NCBI GenBank assembly: GCA_020438665.1
Contig: JAGQUE010000345.1
Span: 1 to 18,527 of the forward strand
Origin: Nocardioidaceae bacterium
Lineage (GTDB): Bacteria > Actinomycetota > Actinomycetes > Propionibacteriales > Nocardioidaceae
Reading direction: 5' to 3'
DNA: 18,527 nt
Position 1 is the stretch's first letter; every line of letters starts with the position of its first letter. This document shows, one piece after another, positions 1-6,834 of the stretch. The notes under the pieces were generated by a model that searched no databases, had not been told where the DNA came from, and was given only the letters and a program-made list of their open reading frames with translations. A program made the translations under genes and the position numbers.

Positions 1-724
1 TGGTGTAGTCCTCCGGGTTGGCGGACGCGACGACGAGCACGTCCAGCGGGAGGCGGAGGACATAGCCGCGGATCTGGATGTCGCGCTCCTCCATGACGTT
101 GAGCATCGCGACCTGGATGCGCTCGGCGAGGTCGGGCAGCTCGTTGATGGCCACGATGCCCCGGTGGGACCGCGGGATGAGCCCGAAGTGGATGGTCTCG
201 GGGTCACCCAGGCTGCGCCCCTCGGCGACCTTGATCGGGTCGACGTCGCCGATCAGGTCGGCCACCGAGGTGTCGGGCGTGGCGAGCTTCTCGGCATATC
301 TTTCGCTGCGGTGGCGCCAGGCCACCGGCAGATGGTCGCCCAGCTCGGCGGCGCGCCGCTGGGACTCGACGGTGATCGGGTCGAAGGGGTGCTCGGGCAG
401 CTCGGCGCCGTCGATGACCGGGGTCCACTCGTCGAGCAGCCCGATGAGGGTGCGCAGCAGCCGCGTCTTGCCCTGGCCTCGCTCGCCGAGCAGGACGACG
501 TCGTGGCCGGCCAGGAGTGCGCGCTCCAGCTGGGGGATGACGGTCCCCTCGAAGCCGTGGAGACCCGGCCACGGGTCGTCCCCGGTGCGGAGCTTGGCGA
601 GCAGGTTGTCGCGGATCTCCTCGCGCAGGTGCTTCTGGCGGTGTCCGGCGGCGCGCAGCTCGGCCACGGTGGCGATGGCGGGCGCGCCGTCCTGCTGGTC
701 GGCGCCGGTGAGGTCTGAGGTCAC
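1..724 (-). CDS. AAA ATPase, magnesium-chelatase ChlI-like (N-terminal part)
   Basis: This is the first 241 residues of a chelatase/MoxR-type AAA+ ATPase; the rest lies beyond the left edge. Seen: a Walker A motif GERGQGKT at residues 80-87, a Walker B-like segment GIVAINELPDL at about 189-199 and a sensor-like ASANPED at about 233-239. The text resembles the ATPases annotated as magnesium chelatase or sigma-54-interacting regulator in actinobacteria (Rv0958 type), which usually act with a VWA-domain partner; the partner would be expected further left. The GTG at 724 is the earliest possible start because an in-frame TAG stop sits at 734-736 just upstream. There is no Shine-Dalgarno site, but TAGCGT ends 6 bases before the GTG, so the mRNA may be leaderless. 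A role in bacteriochlorophyll synthesis is not implied; the ATPase probably remodels a protein complex. Confidence 0.85.
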   Translation of the reverse strand, partial: MTSDLTGADQQDGAPAIATVAELRAAGHRQKHLREEIRDNLLAKLRTGDDPWPGLHGFEGTVIPQLERALLAGHDVVLLGERGQGKTRLLRTLIGLLDEWTPVIDGAELPEHPFDPITVESQRRAAELGDHLPVAWRHRSERYAEKLATPDTSVADLIGDVDPIKVAEGRSLGDPETIHFGLIPRSHRGIVAINELPDLAERIQVAMLNVMEERDIQIRGYVLRLPLDVLVVASANPEDYT

Positions 725-730
725 GCGGAA

Positions 731-736
731 ACGCTA
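731..736 (-). promoter_or_regulatory. candidate -10 of a leaderless promoter (AAA ATPase)
   Basis: TAGCGT on the minus strand lies 6 bases before the GTG start. It fits the actinobacterial TAnnnT -10 consensus, and transcription would begin at or near the start codon. The TAG inside it is also the in-frame stop that fixes the start. Confidence 0.45.
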
Positions 737-803
737 GCCCGCCCGCGCAACCCCACGAGGGCTGCGGCGACAGCCGGGGCGCGGACCCGGCAGAATGCCG
801 CGC

Positions 804-1298
804 ATGCGCACGCTTCCGACCTACGACGACGCCGTGCTGCTGCCCGGCGGCAGCCGCCTGGCCGTGCCGGCCGACTATGGCGACCTCAACGGCCACCTGA
901 ACGTGCGCAACTATGTGGCGATCTATGACGACGCCGAGTGGGAGATCTTCGGCGGGATGGGCATCGGCGCCGTGGAGGCAGCCGCCGGCATCGGCGGCGT
1001 GTTCGCGCTCGAGCAGTGCCTGACCTATCGCCGCGAGGTGCTCGTCGGCGAGGAGGTGTCCAGCCACGTCCGGGTGATCACGCGGCGCGGCGCGCTGCTC
1101 CATGTGGTGAGCTATCTGCTCAACCACACCCGCGGCGAGGTCGCCGGCAGCATGGAGGCCCTGGAAGGCTGGGTGTCGTTCGAGTCCCGGCGGCTGACGC
1201 CTTTTCCCGACCGCGCCGCCGAGGCGTTGGACGCCCTCGCGGCCGAGGCCGCCGCACTGCCGTGGCAGCCCCAGCTCTCGGGGTCGATCAGGCTCTGA
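804..1298 (+). CDS. hotdog-fold acyl-CoA thioesterase (4HBT/YbgC-like)
   Basis: A 164-residue single-domain protein that probably hydrolyses acyl-CoA thioesters in the cytoplasm; the substrate cannot be told. Seen: the hotdog active-site stretch GDLNGHLNVRNY at residues 26-37, with Asp27 and the GHxN pattern typical of 4-hydroxybenzoyl-CoA thioesterase-like enzymes, followed by the long helix DDAEWEIF and the strand region LEQCLTYRREVLVGE. The length is near the family's usual 130-165. An alternative ATG at 795 would add three residues; I prefer 804 because CAGAAT at 791-796 could be a -10 for a leaderless message and neither start has a Shine-Dalgarno site. It is divergent from the AAA ATPase and convergent with the DinB gene, sharing a terminator hairpin with it. 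No linked fatty-acid or aromatic-degradation gene suggests a pathway. Confidence 0.8.
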   Translation: MRTLPTYDDAVLLPGGSRLAVPADYGDLNGHLNVRNYVAIYDDAEWEIFGGMGIGAVEAAAGIGGVFALEQCLTYRREVLVGEEVSSHVRVITRRGALLHVVSYLLNHTRGEVAGSMEALEGWVSFESRRLTPFPDRAAEALDALAAEAAALPWQPQLSGSIRL

Positions 1299-1314
1299 GG
1301 CACCGGCCTCAGAG
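1293..1314. terminator. bidirectional hairpin between thioesterase and DinB genes
   Basis: CTCTGAGGC and GCCTCAGAG form a perfect 9-bp stem with the 4-base loop ACCG. The thioesterase stop codon (1296-1298) lies in the left arm and the DinB stop codon (1309-1311, minus strand) in the right arm. There is no U-tract, as is common in high-GC actinobacteria. Confidence 0.7.
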
Positions 1315-1845
1315 GTCGGTGGCACCGTCGATCGACTCGCGGATCAGGTCGGCATGGCCGGCGTGCCGGGCGTACTCCTCGATCATGTGGACCAGCACCC
1401 AGCGCAGCGTGACCCGGTCGCCGTTGGGGCGCGCTCGGACCGCGACCGCGTCGAGGCCGTCGCCGCCGAGCAGCTCCTGGAGCGTCGCGTCGGCGGACTC
1501 CCACGCGCGCCGGTGGAGGGCGAGCAGCTCCGCGGGGGTGTCCTGGGCAGCGCTGTGCCAGTCCCAGTCCACGTCGGAGTCCCAGTCGGCGGCATCGAAC
1601 GGCGGCTGCGGGTCACGGCCCTGCATCACCATCGGGAACCACCAGTCCTCGACGAAGGCCAGGTGCTTGAGCATGCCGCCGAGCGTCATCGTCGACGGAG
1701 CGAGCGGCATGGCCAGCTGCTCCTGGGTCAGTCCCTCGGCCTGACGCTGGACCGTGGCCCGGAAGAAGTCGAGGAAGCCGCGGAGCATGCTTACCTCATC
1801 GGCGGCCAGGGGCGGGCGGTGGCGAGCGATGGAGGATTCCGTCAT
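1309..1845 (-). CDS. DinB family protein (DUF664)
   Basis: A 178-residue four-helix-bundle protein of the DinB/DUF664 superfamily. Known members bind a metal through a histidine triad, and several in actinobacteria are thiol-dependent transferases or hydrolases that use mycothiol or bacillithiol; the substrate here is unknown. Seen: His61 in GGMLKHLAFVEDWWF, and the later helix VLVHMIEEYARHAGHADLIRE with His153, His161 and His164 as candidate ligands. The Trp-rich loop WDSDVDWDW is typical of the actinobacterial subgroup. The ATG at 1845 has no Shine-Dalgarno site, but TAGGGT lies 6 bases upstream, so the message is probably leaderless. It stands alone behind the copper operon, separated by 91 bases that contain GC-rich hairpins, and need not be functionally linked to it. 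Confidence 0.85.
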   Translation of the reverse strand: MTESSIARHRPPLAADEVSMLRGFLDFFRATVQRQAEGLTQEQLAMPLAPSTMTLGGMLKHLAFVEDWWFPMVMQGRDPQPPFDAADWDSDVDWDWHSAAQDTPAELLALHRRAWESADATLQELLGGDGLDAVAVRARPNGDRVTLRWVLVHMIEEYARHAGHADLIRESIDGATDL

Positions 1846-1851
1846 GTCCCG

Positions 1852-1857
1852 ACCCTA
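1852..1857 (-). promoter_or_regulatory. candidate -10 of a leaderless promoter (DinB gene)
   Basis: TAGGGT on the minus strand ends 6 bases before the ATG at 1845. No Shine-Dalgarno site is seen between it and the start. Confidence 0.45.
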
Positions 1858-1868
1858 GGGACGGGGGT

Positions 1869-1901
1869 CGGCGCCGAGCCAGCGCTTTTCGGGGGCGCCG
1901 G
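1869..1901 (-). terminator. possible terminator hairpin after the copper operon
   Basis: CGGCGCC at 1869-1875 pairs with GGCGCCG at 1895-1901, around a loop of about 19 bases that includes a TTTT run. It lies in the 91-base gap between the M56 stop and the dinB start, so it could end the six-gene transcript. The very high GC makes chance pairing easy. Confidence 0.35.
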
Positions 1902-1906
1902 CACGC

Positions 1907-1943
1907 GGCCGGTGACGGGGCCGGTCACGGGGCCGGTCAGCGG
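1907..1943. repeat. three imperfect 12-bp tandem repeats
   Basis: GGCCGGTGACGG, GGCCGGTCACGG and GGCCGGTCAGCGG follow one another, the last one running over the M56 stop codon at 1937-1939. Copies 1 and 2 differ so that GTGAC and GTCAC can pair as a small hairpin. It is probably slippage-derived and perhaps part of the operon's 3' end structure. Confidence 0.5.
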
Positions 1944-2785
1944 TCGGCGAGATCGGCCGCGAGGCCTGGGGGGACCGCGTGCCGAGCGAGGCGGCGTTCG
2001 ATCCGCGCGGCCCGCTCGTCGAGCAGGGCGTCCTCGCGCAGCCGGGCCATGGACCGTAGTGCCGCCGCCAGGTGGTTCAGTCCCGAGACGCGGGCGGCGG
2101 CATCGTCGGCGGCCAGCTCGAGCAGCAGGGCGATCTCGGCATCCCAGTCGCGGACCAGACCCCACCGCGGCATGAGCAGCGGAGCGAGCGCCACGCAGCG
2201 GGCGAGGTCGGCGTGGTGCCACCGCAGGTGGGCCTCCTCGTGGGCCACCACGGCCGCGAGCTCGGCGCGCGGCAGCGCGTCGCACAGCTGGGTCGACACC
2301 ACGATCCGCGGCCGCGGCCCCGGCAGTCCCATGGCGGCGGGCCAGTCGGCCTCGACCACCACCACGGGGATGACGCCGAGCTCGGGCTCGTCGTCGGGCT
2401 GGAGCGTGGCCGACGTGGCGCGGCGCAGCTCGCGGTGCCGGTGGGACCGTGGCACGACCGTGGCCAGCAAGATCATGCCGAGGACGCCGACCAGCGCCAC
2501 GAGCAGCCACACGCCCACGTTGACCGCTGCCGCACGGAGTACGACGCCCGTCGTGGCGTCCTGGGACACCGACGGGGCCGCATAACCCTTCGCGGTGTCG
2601 ACGAGGAGGCCGAGGAGCCTGAGCACAGCGGCCACAGCGGCGACCATCGCCAGCGCGCCGCCGCCGACCAGGAGGGCAACCGCTCGGACCGGGCGCCCAC
2701 GCCCCCAGGCCGGGTGGCCGACCTGCCACCGGATCAGCTGAAGCGCCACGAACGCGGCTGCGGCCAGCGCCACCACCCGAGCCAT
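1937..2785 (-). CDS. M56 family membrane metallopeptidase (BlaR1/MecR1-like protease domain)
   Basis: A 282-residue integral membrane zinc protease. Seen: hydrophobic segments at about 3-18, 35-62 and 91-111, then the cytoplasmic-side zinc motif HEEAH at 182-186 with the third ligand probably Glu223 in LLELAADDAA. In the BlaR1/MecR1 family this protease destroys or inactivates a BlaI/MecI-type repressor after a signal. The C-terminal penicillin-binding sensor of BlaR1 is absent, so the signal is not read by a beta-lactam-binding domain here. The closest known arrangement is the mycobacterial Rv1845c-Rv1846c pair. The ATG at 2785 lies 4 bases after the repressor stop, so translation is coupled; longer in-frame extensions would overlap the repressor in another frame and are rejected. 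It is the last gene of the copper-assembly operon, which suggests it reports copper or envelope state; that is inference. Confidence 0.88.
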   Translation of the reverse strand: MARVVALAAAAFVALQLIRWQVGHPAWGRGRPVRAVALLVGGGALAMVAAVAAVLRLLGLLVDTAKGYAAPSVSQDATTGVVLRAAAVNVGVWLLVALVGVLGMILLATVVPRSHRHRELRRATSATLQPDDEPELGVIPVVVVEADWPAAMGLPGPRPRIVVSTQLCDALPRAELAAVVAHEEAHLRWHHADLARCVALAPLLMPRWGLVRDWDAEIALLLELAADDAAARVSGLNHLAAALRSMARLREDALLDERAARIERRLARHAVPPGLAADLADR

Positions 2786-2789
2786 GGGC

Positions 2790-3185
2790 TCAGCGCGCCT
2801 GCTGCTCGGCAGCCTCGATGGCCCGACGCAGCACGTGGAGGTCCTCGTCGACGAGGGACCCGGCAAAGCTGACGAGGGCGCCGGAGCGGTCCTCGCTGCG
2901 CATCAGCGTCTCGAGCATCTGAGTGGCGGACTCGCCCGGGTCGCGGCGCACAGGCCCGAAGACATAGGACCCCGAGGCGACGTCGTCGCGCCGGACCTCG
3001 CCGCTGCGGCACAGCCGGTCGAGGACGGTGAAGACGGTGGTCAGGGACGGCGGCCGCTCGCGGTCGGCGAGCCGGTCGGCGATCTCGCGGGCCGACAACG
3101 GCCGGTCGGAGGCGACGAGGAGGTCGACGACCGCGTGCTTGAGCGCGCCGTGAGGGCGGCGGGCGCGGGTCGGCTCAGTCGTCAT
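2790..3185 (-). CDS. BlaI/MecI/CopY family transcriptional repressor
   Basis: A 131-residue winged-helix repressor. Seen: the DNA-binding domain at about residues 10-78, with the pattern LSAREIADRLADRE and the recognition-helix region SLTTVFTVLDRLCRSGEV characteristic of BlaI/MecI/CopY, followed by a C-terminal helical dimerisation part ending in LHVLRRAIEAAEQQ. CopY members respond to copper directly, while BlaI members are inactivated by an M56 protease; no CxC copper motif of the CopY type is seen at the C-terminus, so the adjacent M56 protease is the likelier partner. The start lies 6 bases after the ctaG stop. TACAGT ends 8 bases before the ATG, so an internal leaderless promoter is possible in addition to read-through. 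The palindrome at 6816-6834 is the best candidate target in this window. Confidence 0.88.
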   Translation of the reverse strand: MTTEPTRARRPHGALKHAVVDLLVASDRPLSAREIADRLADRERPPSLTTVFTVLDRLCRSGEVRRDDVASGSYVFGPVRRDPGESATQMLETLMRSEDRSGALVSFAGSLVDEDLHVLRRAIEAAEQQAR

Positions 3186-3191
3186 GGCAGG

Positions 3192-4244
3192 TCACTGTAC
3201 GGGAGGCGTCGCGGTTGGCCGATCGGTCGACGCGCCCTCGGTCACGGAGCCCGCCGCGACCGGCTGGACGCCATCGGCCCGGCTCACCTTGGCGAGCCAC
3301 TCGTTGTAGGAGCGCAGCTGCTCGTCGTCGTCGCGGTTGGCCTGCCGGTCGTGGCGCTTGGCCTCGCGCTGGTCGCTGGCGAACCACTGCCCCAGCAGCG
3401 CGAGCCCGAGGAGCACGGTCGGGATCTCGGCGGTCGCCCAGGCGATGCCGCCCGCGAGGTCCTGGTCGGCCAGCAGGTCGACCTTCCACCACAGCGGCGG
3501 ATCGGTGAAGAAGTTCACCACCGGCGTCGTCGACACCATGATCGCGATGCCGAAGAAAGCATGGAACGGGGTGCTCATGAAGGTCTCGATGAGGCGGTAG
3601 GCCGGGTTGGCCGGGGTCGGCCACGGGTCGGCACGGACGAGCGGCCCGAAGAAGAGCAGGCCGGTGATGATGAAGTGGATCAGCATCCAGTTGTGGCCCG
3701 CCACCGTGTGCATCAGCCAGTCGAAGGCCGGCGTGAAATAGATGACATAGAGGCCCGAGAGGAACAAGAACCAACGCATCGGGATGCTGGCCATCACGTG
3801 GAAGAACCGGCTGGCCATCAGCCGGACGACGAAGCGGCGTACGCCGCTGCCACGGCCGCGCGCCGGCAGGGCCCGCAGGGCGAGCGTCAACGGGGAGCCC
3901 ATCAGCAAGAACAGCGGCGCGATCATCGACAGCACCATGTGTTGGGCCATGTGGACGCTGAAAAGCATCATCCCGTAGCCCTCGACACCGGTGGCGGTCA
4001 CCCCGAGCACCAGCACGATGCCGACCGCCCAGAGCAGGGTGCGCCAGAACGGCCAGGCGTCGCCGCGCTTGTGGAGCGCCCAGACGCCCCACAGATAGAG
4101 CAGCAGGCCCAGCAGCGCCAGCAGCGGCACCAGCGGGATCGGCTGGGGGTGGAAGGCGAGGAGGCGGCCCAGCGTGGGTGGCTCGATGGGCATCCACATG
4201 GGACCGGTCATCCCGTGCACGCCACCGGGGCCGTCACCGCACAC
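3192..4244 (-). CDS. ctaG: cytochrome c oxidase assembly protein, CtaG (caa3-type) family
   Basis: A 350-residue polytopic membrane protein of the caa3_CtaG family, which assists insertion of copper into cytochrome oxidase or handles copper at the membrane. Seen: about seven hydrophobic segments (roughly 33-53, 67-85, 101-121, 158-172, 186-202, 226-242 and 266-287) and the family hallmark VHMAQHMVLSMIAPLFLLMGSP beginning near residue 97, with paired His and Met residues suited to copper. The N-terminus is also rich in Cys, His and Met, and the C-terminal 60 residues form a charged cytoplasmic tail. The GTG at 4244 begins immediately after the DyP stop codon, and a GGAGG Shine-Dalgarno site inside the DyP gene's last codons lies 5 bases upstream, which decides the start and shows translational coupling. 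Confidence 0.9.
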   Translation of the reverse strand: MCGDGPGGVHGMTGPMWMPIEPPTLGRLLAFHPQPIPLVPLLALLGLLLYLWGVWALHKRGDAWPFWRTLLWAVGIVLVLGVTATGVEGYGMMLFSVHMAQHMVLSMIAPLFLLMGSPLTLALRALPARGRGSGVRRFVVRLMASRFFHVMASIPMRWFLFLSGLYVIYFTPAFDWLMHTVAGHNWMLIHFIITGLLFFGPLVRADPWPTPANPAYRLIETFMSTPFHAFFGIAIMVSTTPVVNFFTDPPLWWKVDLLADQDLAGGIAWATAEIPTVLLGLALLGQWFASDQREAKRHDRQANRDDDEQLRSYNEWLAKVSRADGVQPVAAGSVTEGASTDRPTATPPVQ

Positions 4245-5489
4245 TTAGCCCTCCAGGAGTCGCTGACCGGCGTACGCCTCGTCTCGACGCCGCCCCGGAA
4301 CCGCGAACACGGCGCTCCCGACGTGGGTGGTGTAGGCGTTGAGGGCGTCGTGCCGCGAGACCAGGCTACGCTGGATGGGCACAAAACCCCGCCTCAGGTC
4401 CGACTGCCAGGCGATGAAGAGCAGCCCCGCGTCGCGGGCGCCGTCGGGGGCCCAGCCGTCGTCATAGTTCCAGCCACGGCGATAGATCCGTGAGCCGCCC
4501 GTGTTGCGCGGGTTGGCCAGCCGCACGTGGGCGTGGCCCGGGACCACGAGGTCACCGGCCTCGTCACGCAGGTCGAGGTCGACCGGGTCGCTCTCCCGCT
4601 CCGCGCCGAGGGCGGCCCCGTTGCCGAGGGAGCGCCCGATGACATCCGCTTGGTGCTCGCGGCTCTTGGCGAACCAGTCGTCGAGGTCGATGCGGATCTG
4701 GCGCAGCACGAGATAGCTGCCGCCGTCCATCCACGAGCCAGGCTCACGCGCCAGCACCGTCGACTCCCACAGCGGCGATCCCACCGGTGGGTTGGCGGTG
4801 CCATCGCGGTGGCCCATGAGGTTGCGGCCGGTGGTCGCCGGATCGCTGATGCCGGCCTGGGTGGTGCGGAAGCCGCGCCGGGAGTAGCGGACCGCGACCC
4901 GGCCCACGAGCAGGCCGGCGACCTCCTGGACGACGCCGGCCAGCTTCATGGGGTCCTCGGCGGCGAGCTGGACGAAGAGGTCGCCGCCGCAGAGCCGGGG
5001 GTCGAGGCGGTCGTTGGGATAGGCCGGCAGGTCGAGCAGCGCGTCGGGGCGCCGGTCGGCCAGGCCACAGGCCTCGAGCAGCGAGGCGCCGACACCGGGG
5101 GTGACCTGCAGGCTGTCGGGGCGCAGGTCGAGCGCGGCGATCCCGGTCGCCCCCGGGCCGGCGCCCGCTGCCGCGGCATCCGCGAGCCGGCCGAGGTCAG
5201 TCAGCAGGTCGATGCTCGCCTGGCGGGCGGCGGCCGGGTCACGGCGCAGGTCGGGCAGCAGGTCGAGAGCCAGCAGGTGCCCGAAGGCCGGGACGTGGTC
5301 GTCCAGGCCCTGCGGGCCCTCGCTGATGCTGACCGGGTCGTCGCTGGCGGTGAGCCGGTCCGACGTCGGCGCCGGGGCGTCGGTGTCGGCCGTGGCCCGA
5401 CCGCCGACGACACCGGCGACCGCGCCGACCGTGCCGGCGGTGCCGGCCCAGGCCAGCAGCCGTCGTCGTGAGACCGGCGTCTCGGCCAT
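4245..5489 (-). CDS. Tat-exported DyP-type heme peroxidase (DtpA/EfeB-like)
   Basis: A 414-residue dye-decolourising peroxidase exported folded by the Tat system. Seen: a twin-arginine signal (SRRRLLAWAG at 7-16 followed by a hydrophobic stretch to about 30), the distal motif GHRDG at 226-230 with catalytic Asp229, a probable proximal heme ligand His321 in HAHVRLANPR, and Arg337/338 in RRGWNYDDG. In Streptomyces lividans the DyP peroxidase DtpA is encoded beside Sco and the copper chaperone ECuC and is needed to mature the copper-radical oxidase GlxA; the same neighbours occur here, so a DtpA-like role is more likely than EfeB iron uptake, since no EfeU or EfeO gene is present. No GlxA-like gene lies in the window. 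AGGAGAGC before the ATG at 5489 is a good Shine-Dalgarno site. The gap to the PCuAC stop is 19 bases. Confidence 0.92.
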   Translation of the reverse strand: MAETPVSRRRLLAWAGTAGTVGAVAGVVGGRATADTDAPAPTSDRLTASDDPVSISEGPQGLDDHVPAFGHLLALDLLPDLRRDPAAARQASIDLLTDLGRLADAAAAGAGPGATGIAALDLRPDSLQVTPGVGASLLEACGLADRRPDALLDLPAYPNDRLDPRLCGGDLFVQLAAEDPMKLAGVVQEVAGLLVGRVAVRYSRRGFRTTQAGISDPATTGRNLMGHRDGTANPPVGSPLWESTVLAREPGSWMDGGSYLVLRQIRIDLDDWFAKSREHQADVIGRSLGNGAALGAERESDPVDLDLRDEAGDLVVPGHAHVRLANPRNTGGSRIYRRGWNYDDGWAPDGARDAGLLFIAWQSDLRRGFVPIQRSLVSRHDALNAYTTHVGSAVFAVPGRRRDEAYAGQRLLEG

Positions 5490-5508
5490 GCTCTCCTGCT
5501 GCTCCTGT

Positions 5509-6123
5509 CTAGGGACGGTCCTCGCGGTTGATCACCGGGAAGTCGGCGGTGATCTCGGTGCCGCTCTTGAACGTCAGGGTGATGGTCACGGTGTCACCGG
5601 CCTTCAGCTCCTTGGTCAACCCCATCAGCATGACGTGGTAGCCGCCCGGCTCCAACTTCACCGTGTCGCCGGCGGGGATGGCGATCTCGTCGACGGGCTG
5701 CATCGTGCCGCCGCCGTCGCCGTTGTCGACCGTCTCATGGATCTGGACCATGCCGGCCACGTCGCAGGCGGCAGCCACCAGCGCGTCATCGGTGTCGCCG
5801 TTGTTGGTCAGCGTGCCGAAGGCGCCGGTCACCATGCCCATGTCGGCCATGGAGTCGTCGCCCATCGAGTCGTCGCTGCTCGTGGACCCGTCGTCGCCCA
5901 TGTCCATGTCGCCTGTGGAGGCGTCGCTCGACCCGCTCTCCATGTTCATGGGGGTGGTGGTGTAGGCGAAGCCGTCGCTCAGGGAGATGTCACCCTGGCT
6001 GGCGCTGACCAGGTCGGGGCCGTCCTTGGCGGAGGTGTCGTCGGAGCCACAGGAGCTCATGGTGGCGGCGAGCGCGAGGCTGGCGCCCATGAGGGCGAGG
6101 CGGCGCAGGGGCAAACGGGTCAT
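5509..6123 (-). CDS. PCu(A)C periplasmic-type copper chaperone lipoprotein with Met-rich insert
   Basis: A 204-residue lipoprotein that carries Cu(I) outside the membrane for delivery to the CuA site of cytochrome oxidase, with Sco. Seen: a signal peptide ending in a lipobox at Cys25, and the copper site His129, Met141, His163, Met165, where Met-x21-His-x-Met is exactly the PCu(A)C (DUF461) spacing. Unusual: residues 59-97 are an insert of Met, Asp, Ser and Gly containing eight methionines, placed in the loop before the conserved strand AFGTLTNNGDTDD. It resembles a disordered copper-gathering loop. The ATG at 6123 has GAGGA 8 bases upstream; a longer in-frame extension would run into sco in another frame and is rejected. 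The spacing to the sco stop is 34 bases. This is the counterpart of ECuC in Streptomyces. Confidence 0.92.
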   Translation of the reverse strand: MTRLPLRRLALMGASLALAATMSSCGSDDTSAKDGPDLVSASQGDISLSDGFAYTTTPMNMESGSSDASTGDMDMGDDGSTSSDDSMGDDSMADMGMVTGAFGTLTNNGDTDDALVAAACDVAGMVQIHETVDNGDGGGTMQPVDEIAIPAGDTVKLEPGGYHVMLMGLTKELKAGDTVTITLTFKSGTEITADFPVINREDRP

Positions 6124-6157
6124 CGGTGTTCCTCGGGGTTGGTCGGGCACGGGCGGG

Positions 6158-6787
6158 TTATGCGGCGTACTTGTCGACCAGGATCGGGATGGCCTTGGCA
6201 TAGGCCTCCGCTCCGGAGAGCTCCTGGAAATAGCCGACCATGCCTCCGCCGGGCTCCAGGACGAGCAGCTGGGCACCGTGGGTGACCTGGTAGTCGTCGT
6301 CGGAGACCTGGGGAGGGTCGATGCCGATGCCATAGACCTTGGCGGCGTCGATCACGTCGTTGATCTCGGCGCGCCCCCCGTGGAAGGTGGGATCGAAGCC
6401 CTCCAGCCACCGGGTGATCTGTGCGGGGGTGTCACGGTTGGGATCGGTGCTGACGAACTGGACGTCGATCTTGCTGCGGGTGGACTCGTCCACGTCGCGC
6501 AGAGCGGCGGCCAGGTCGGCCATCGTGGTCGGGCAGACGTCGGGGCAGCTGGTGTAACCGAAGTAGAGCAGCGTGATGCTGCCTTCGGGGACACTGTCAT
6601 AGCTCCACGTGCTGCCGTCGGCCTCGGTCACCGAGCCCGAGGGCGGGCCCAGCGGCTCGTCCGGGATCTCGACATAGCCCTGGATGCCGCTGAGCCCGGA
6701 CAGCGAACCGTCCGACCCGCCACATCCGGTCAGGGCGGCGAGGGCGACCACCACCAGGGCGGCGACCTTCGCAAGCCGTCGTGACAC
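6158..6787 (-). CDS. sco: SCO1/SenC family copper-binding lipoprotein
   Basis: A 209-residue membrane-anchored thioredoxin-fold protein that binds copper and reduces or metallates the CuA centre of cytochrome oxidase subunit II. Seen: a signal peptide with lipobox ALTGC (lipid Cys22), the copper motif CPDVC at 81-85 within FGYTSCPDVCPTTMADLA, and the third ligand His170 in VTHGAQLLVLEPGG. The spacing and length are those of canonical Sco proteins. The start is GTG at 6787, supported by AGGAGG 4 bases upstream; the longer in-frame reading to 6865 is rejected because it would swallow the promoter and the palindrome. It is the first gene of the six-gene operon and is preceded by a perfect 19-bp palindrome. 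Confidence 0.93.
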   Translation of the reverse strand: MSRRLAKVAALVVVALAALTGCGGSDGSLSGLSGIQGYVEIPDEPLGPPSGSVTEADGSTWSYDSVPEGSITLLYFGYTSCPDVCPTTMADLAAALRDVDESTRSKIDVQFVSTDPNRDTPAQITRWLEGFDPTFHGGRAEINDVIDAAKVYGIGIDPPQVSDDDYQVTHGAQLLVLEPGGGMVGYFQELSGAEAYAKAIPILVDKYAA

Positions 6788-6815
6788 GACACCTCCTCGG
6801 CCGGCAAGGGGCCGG

Positions 6816-6834
6816 TTTCGACAAGTTGTCGAAA
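6816..6834. promoter_or_regulatory. perfect 19-bp palindrome, candidate operator of the copper operon
   Basis: TTTCGACAA, a single G, then TTGTCGAAA: 9-bp arms with no mismatch. It lies 29 bases before the sco start and overlaps the likely transcription start. AT-containing palindromes of this length are rare in this GC-rich sequence. The BlaI/CopY-type repressor encoded in the same operon is the natural candidate to bind it. No second copy was seen in the window. Confidence 0.6.

Noticed and set aside
78..737. Plus-strand open frames opposite the AAA ATPase
   Set aside because: Their text is Ser/Arg-rich with no motif, while the minus strand encodes clear Walker A and B motifs.
1907..1943. 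CRISPR-like or clustered repeat array
   Set aside because: There are only three adjacent imperfect 12-bp units without spacers; simple slippage in GC-rich DNA explains them.
1937..3185. Beta-lactam resistance switch (blaR1-blaI)
   Set aside because: No beta-lactamase or penicillin-binding protein gene is in the window and the protease lacks the penicillin-sensing domain; the neighbours are all copper-related.
2784..4493. A very long open frame on the plus strand opposite ctaG, blaI and the start of the DyP gene
   Set aside because: It is rich in Arg, Gly, His, Asp and Gln with no motif or fold, and lies exactly opposite genes with clear families. High third-position GC keeps antisense frames open.
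4245..5489. EfeB of an EfeUOB iron-uptake system
   Set aside because: No EfeU permease or EfeO lipoprotein gene adjoins it; Sco and PCu(A)C do, as with DtpA.
6816..6834. LexA/SOS box
   Set aside because: The actinobacterial SOS box has a TCGAAC-type half-site with a 4-base spacer; this dyad has different half-sites and a 1-base centre.
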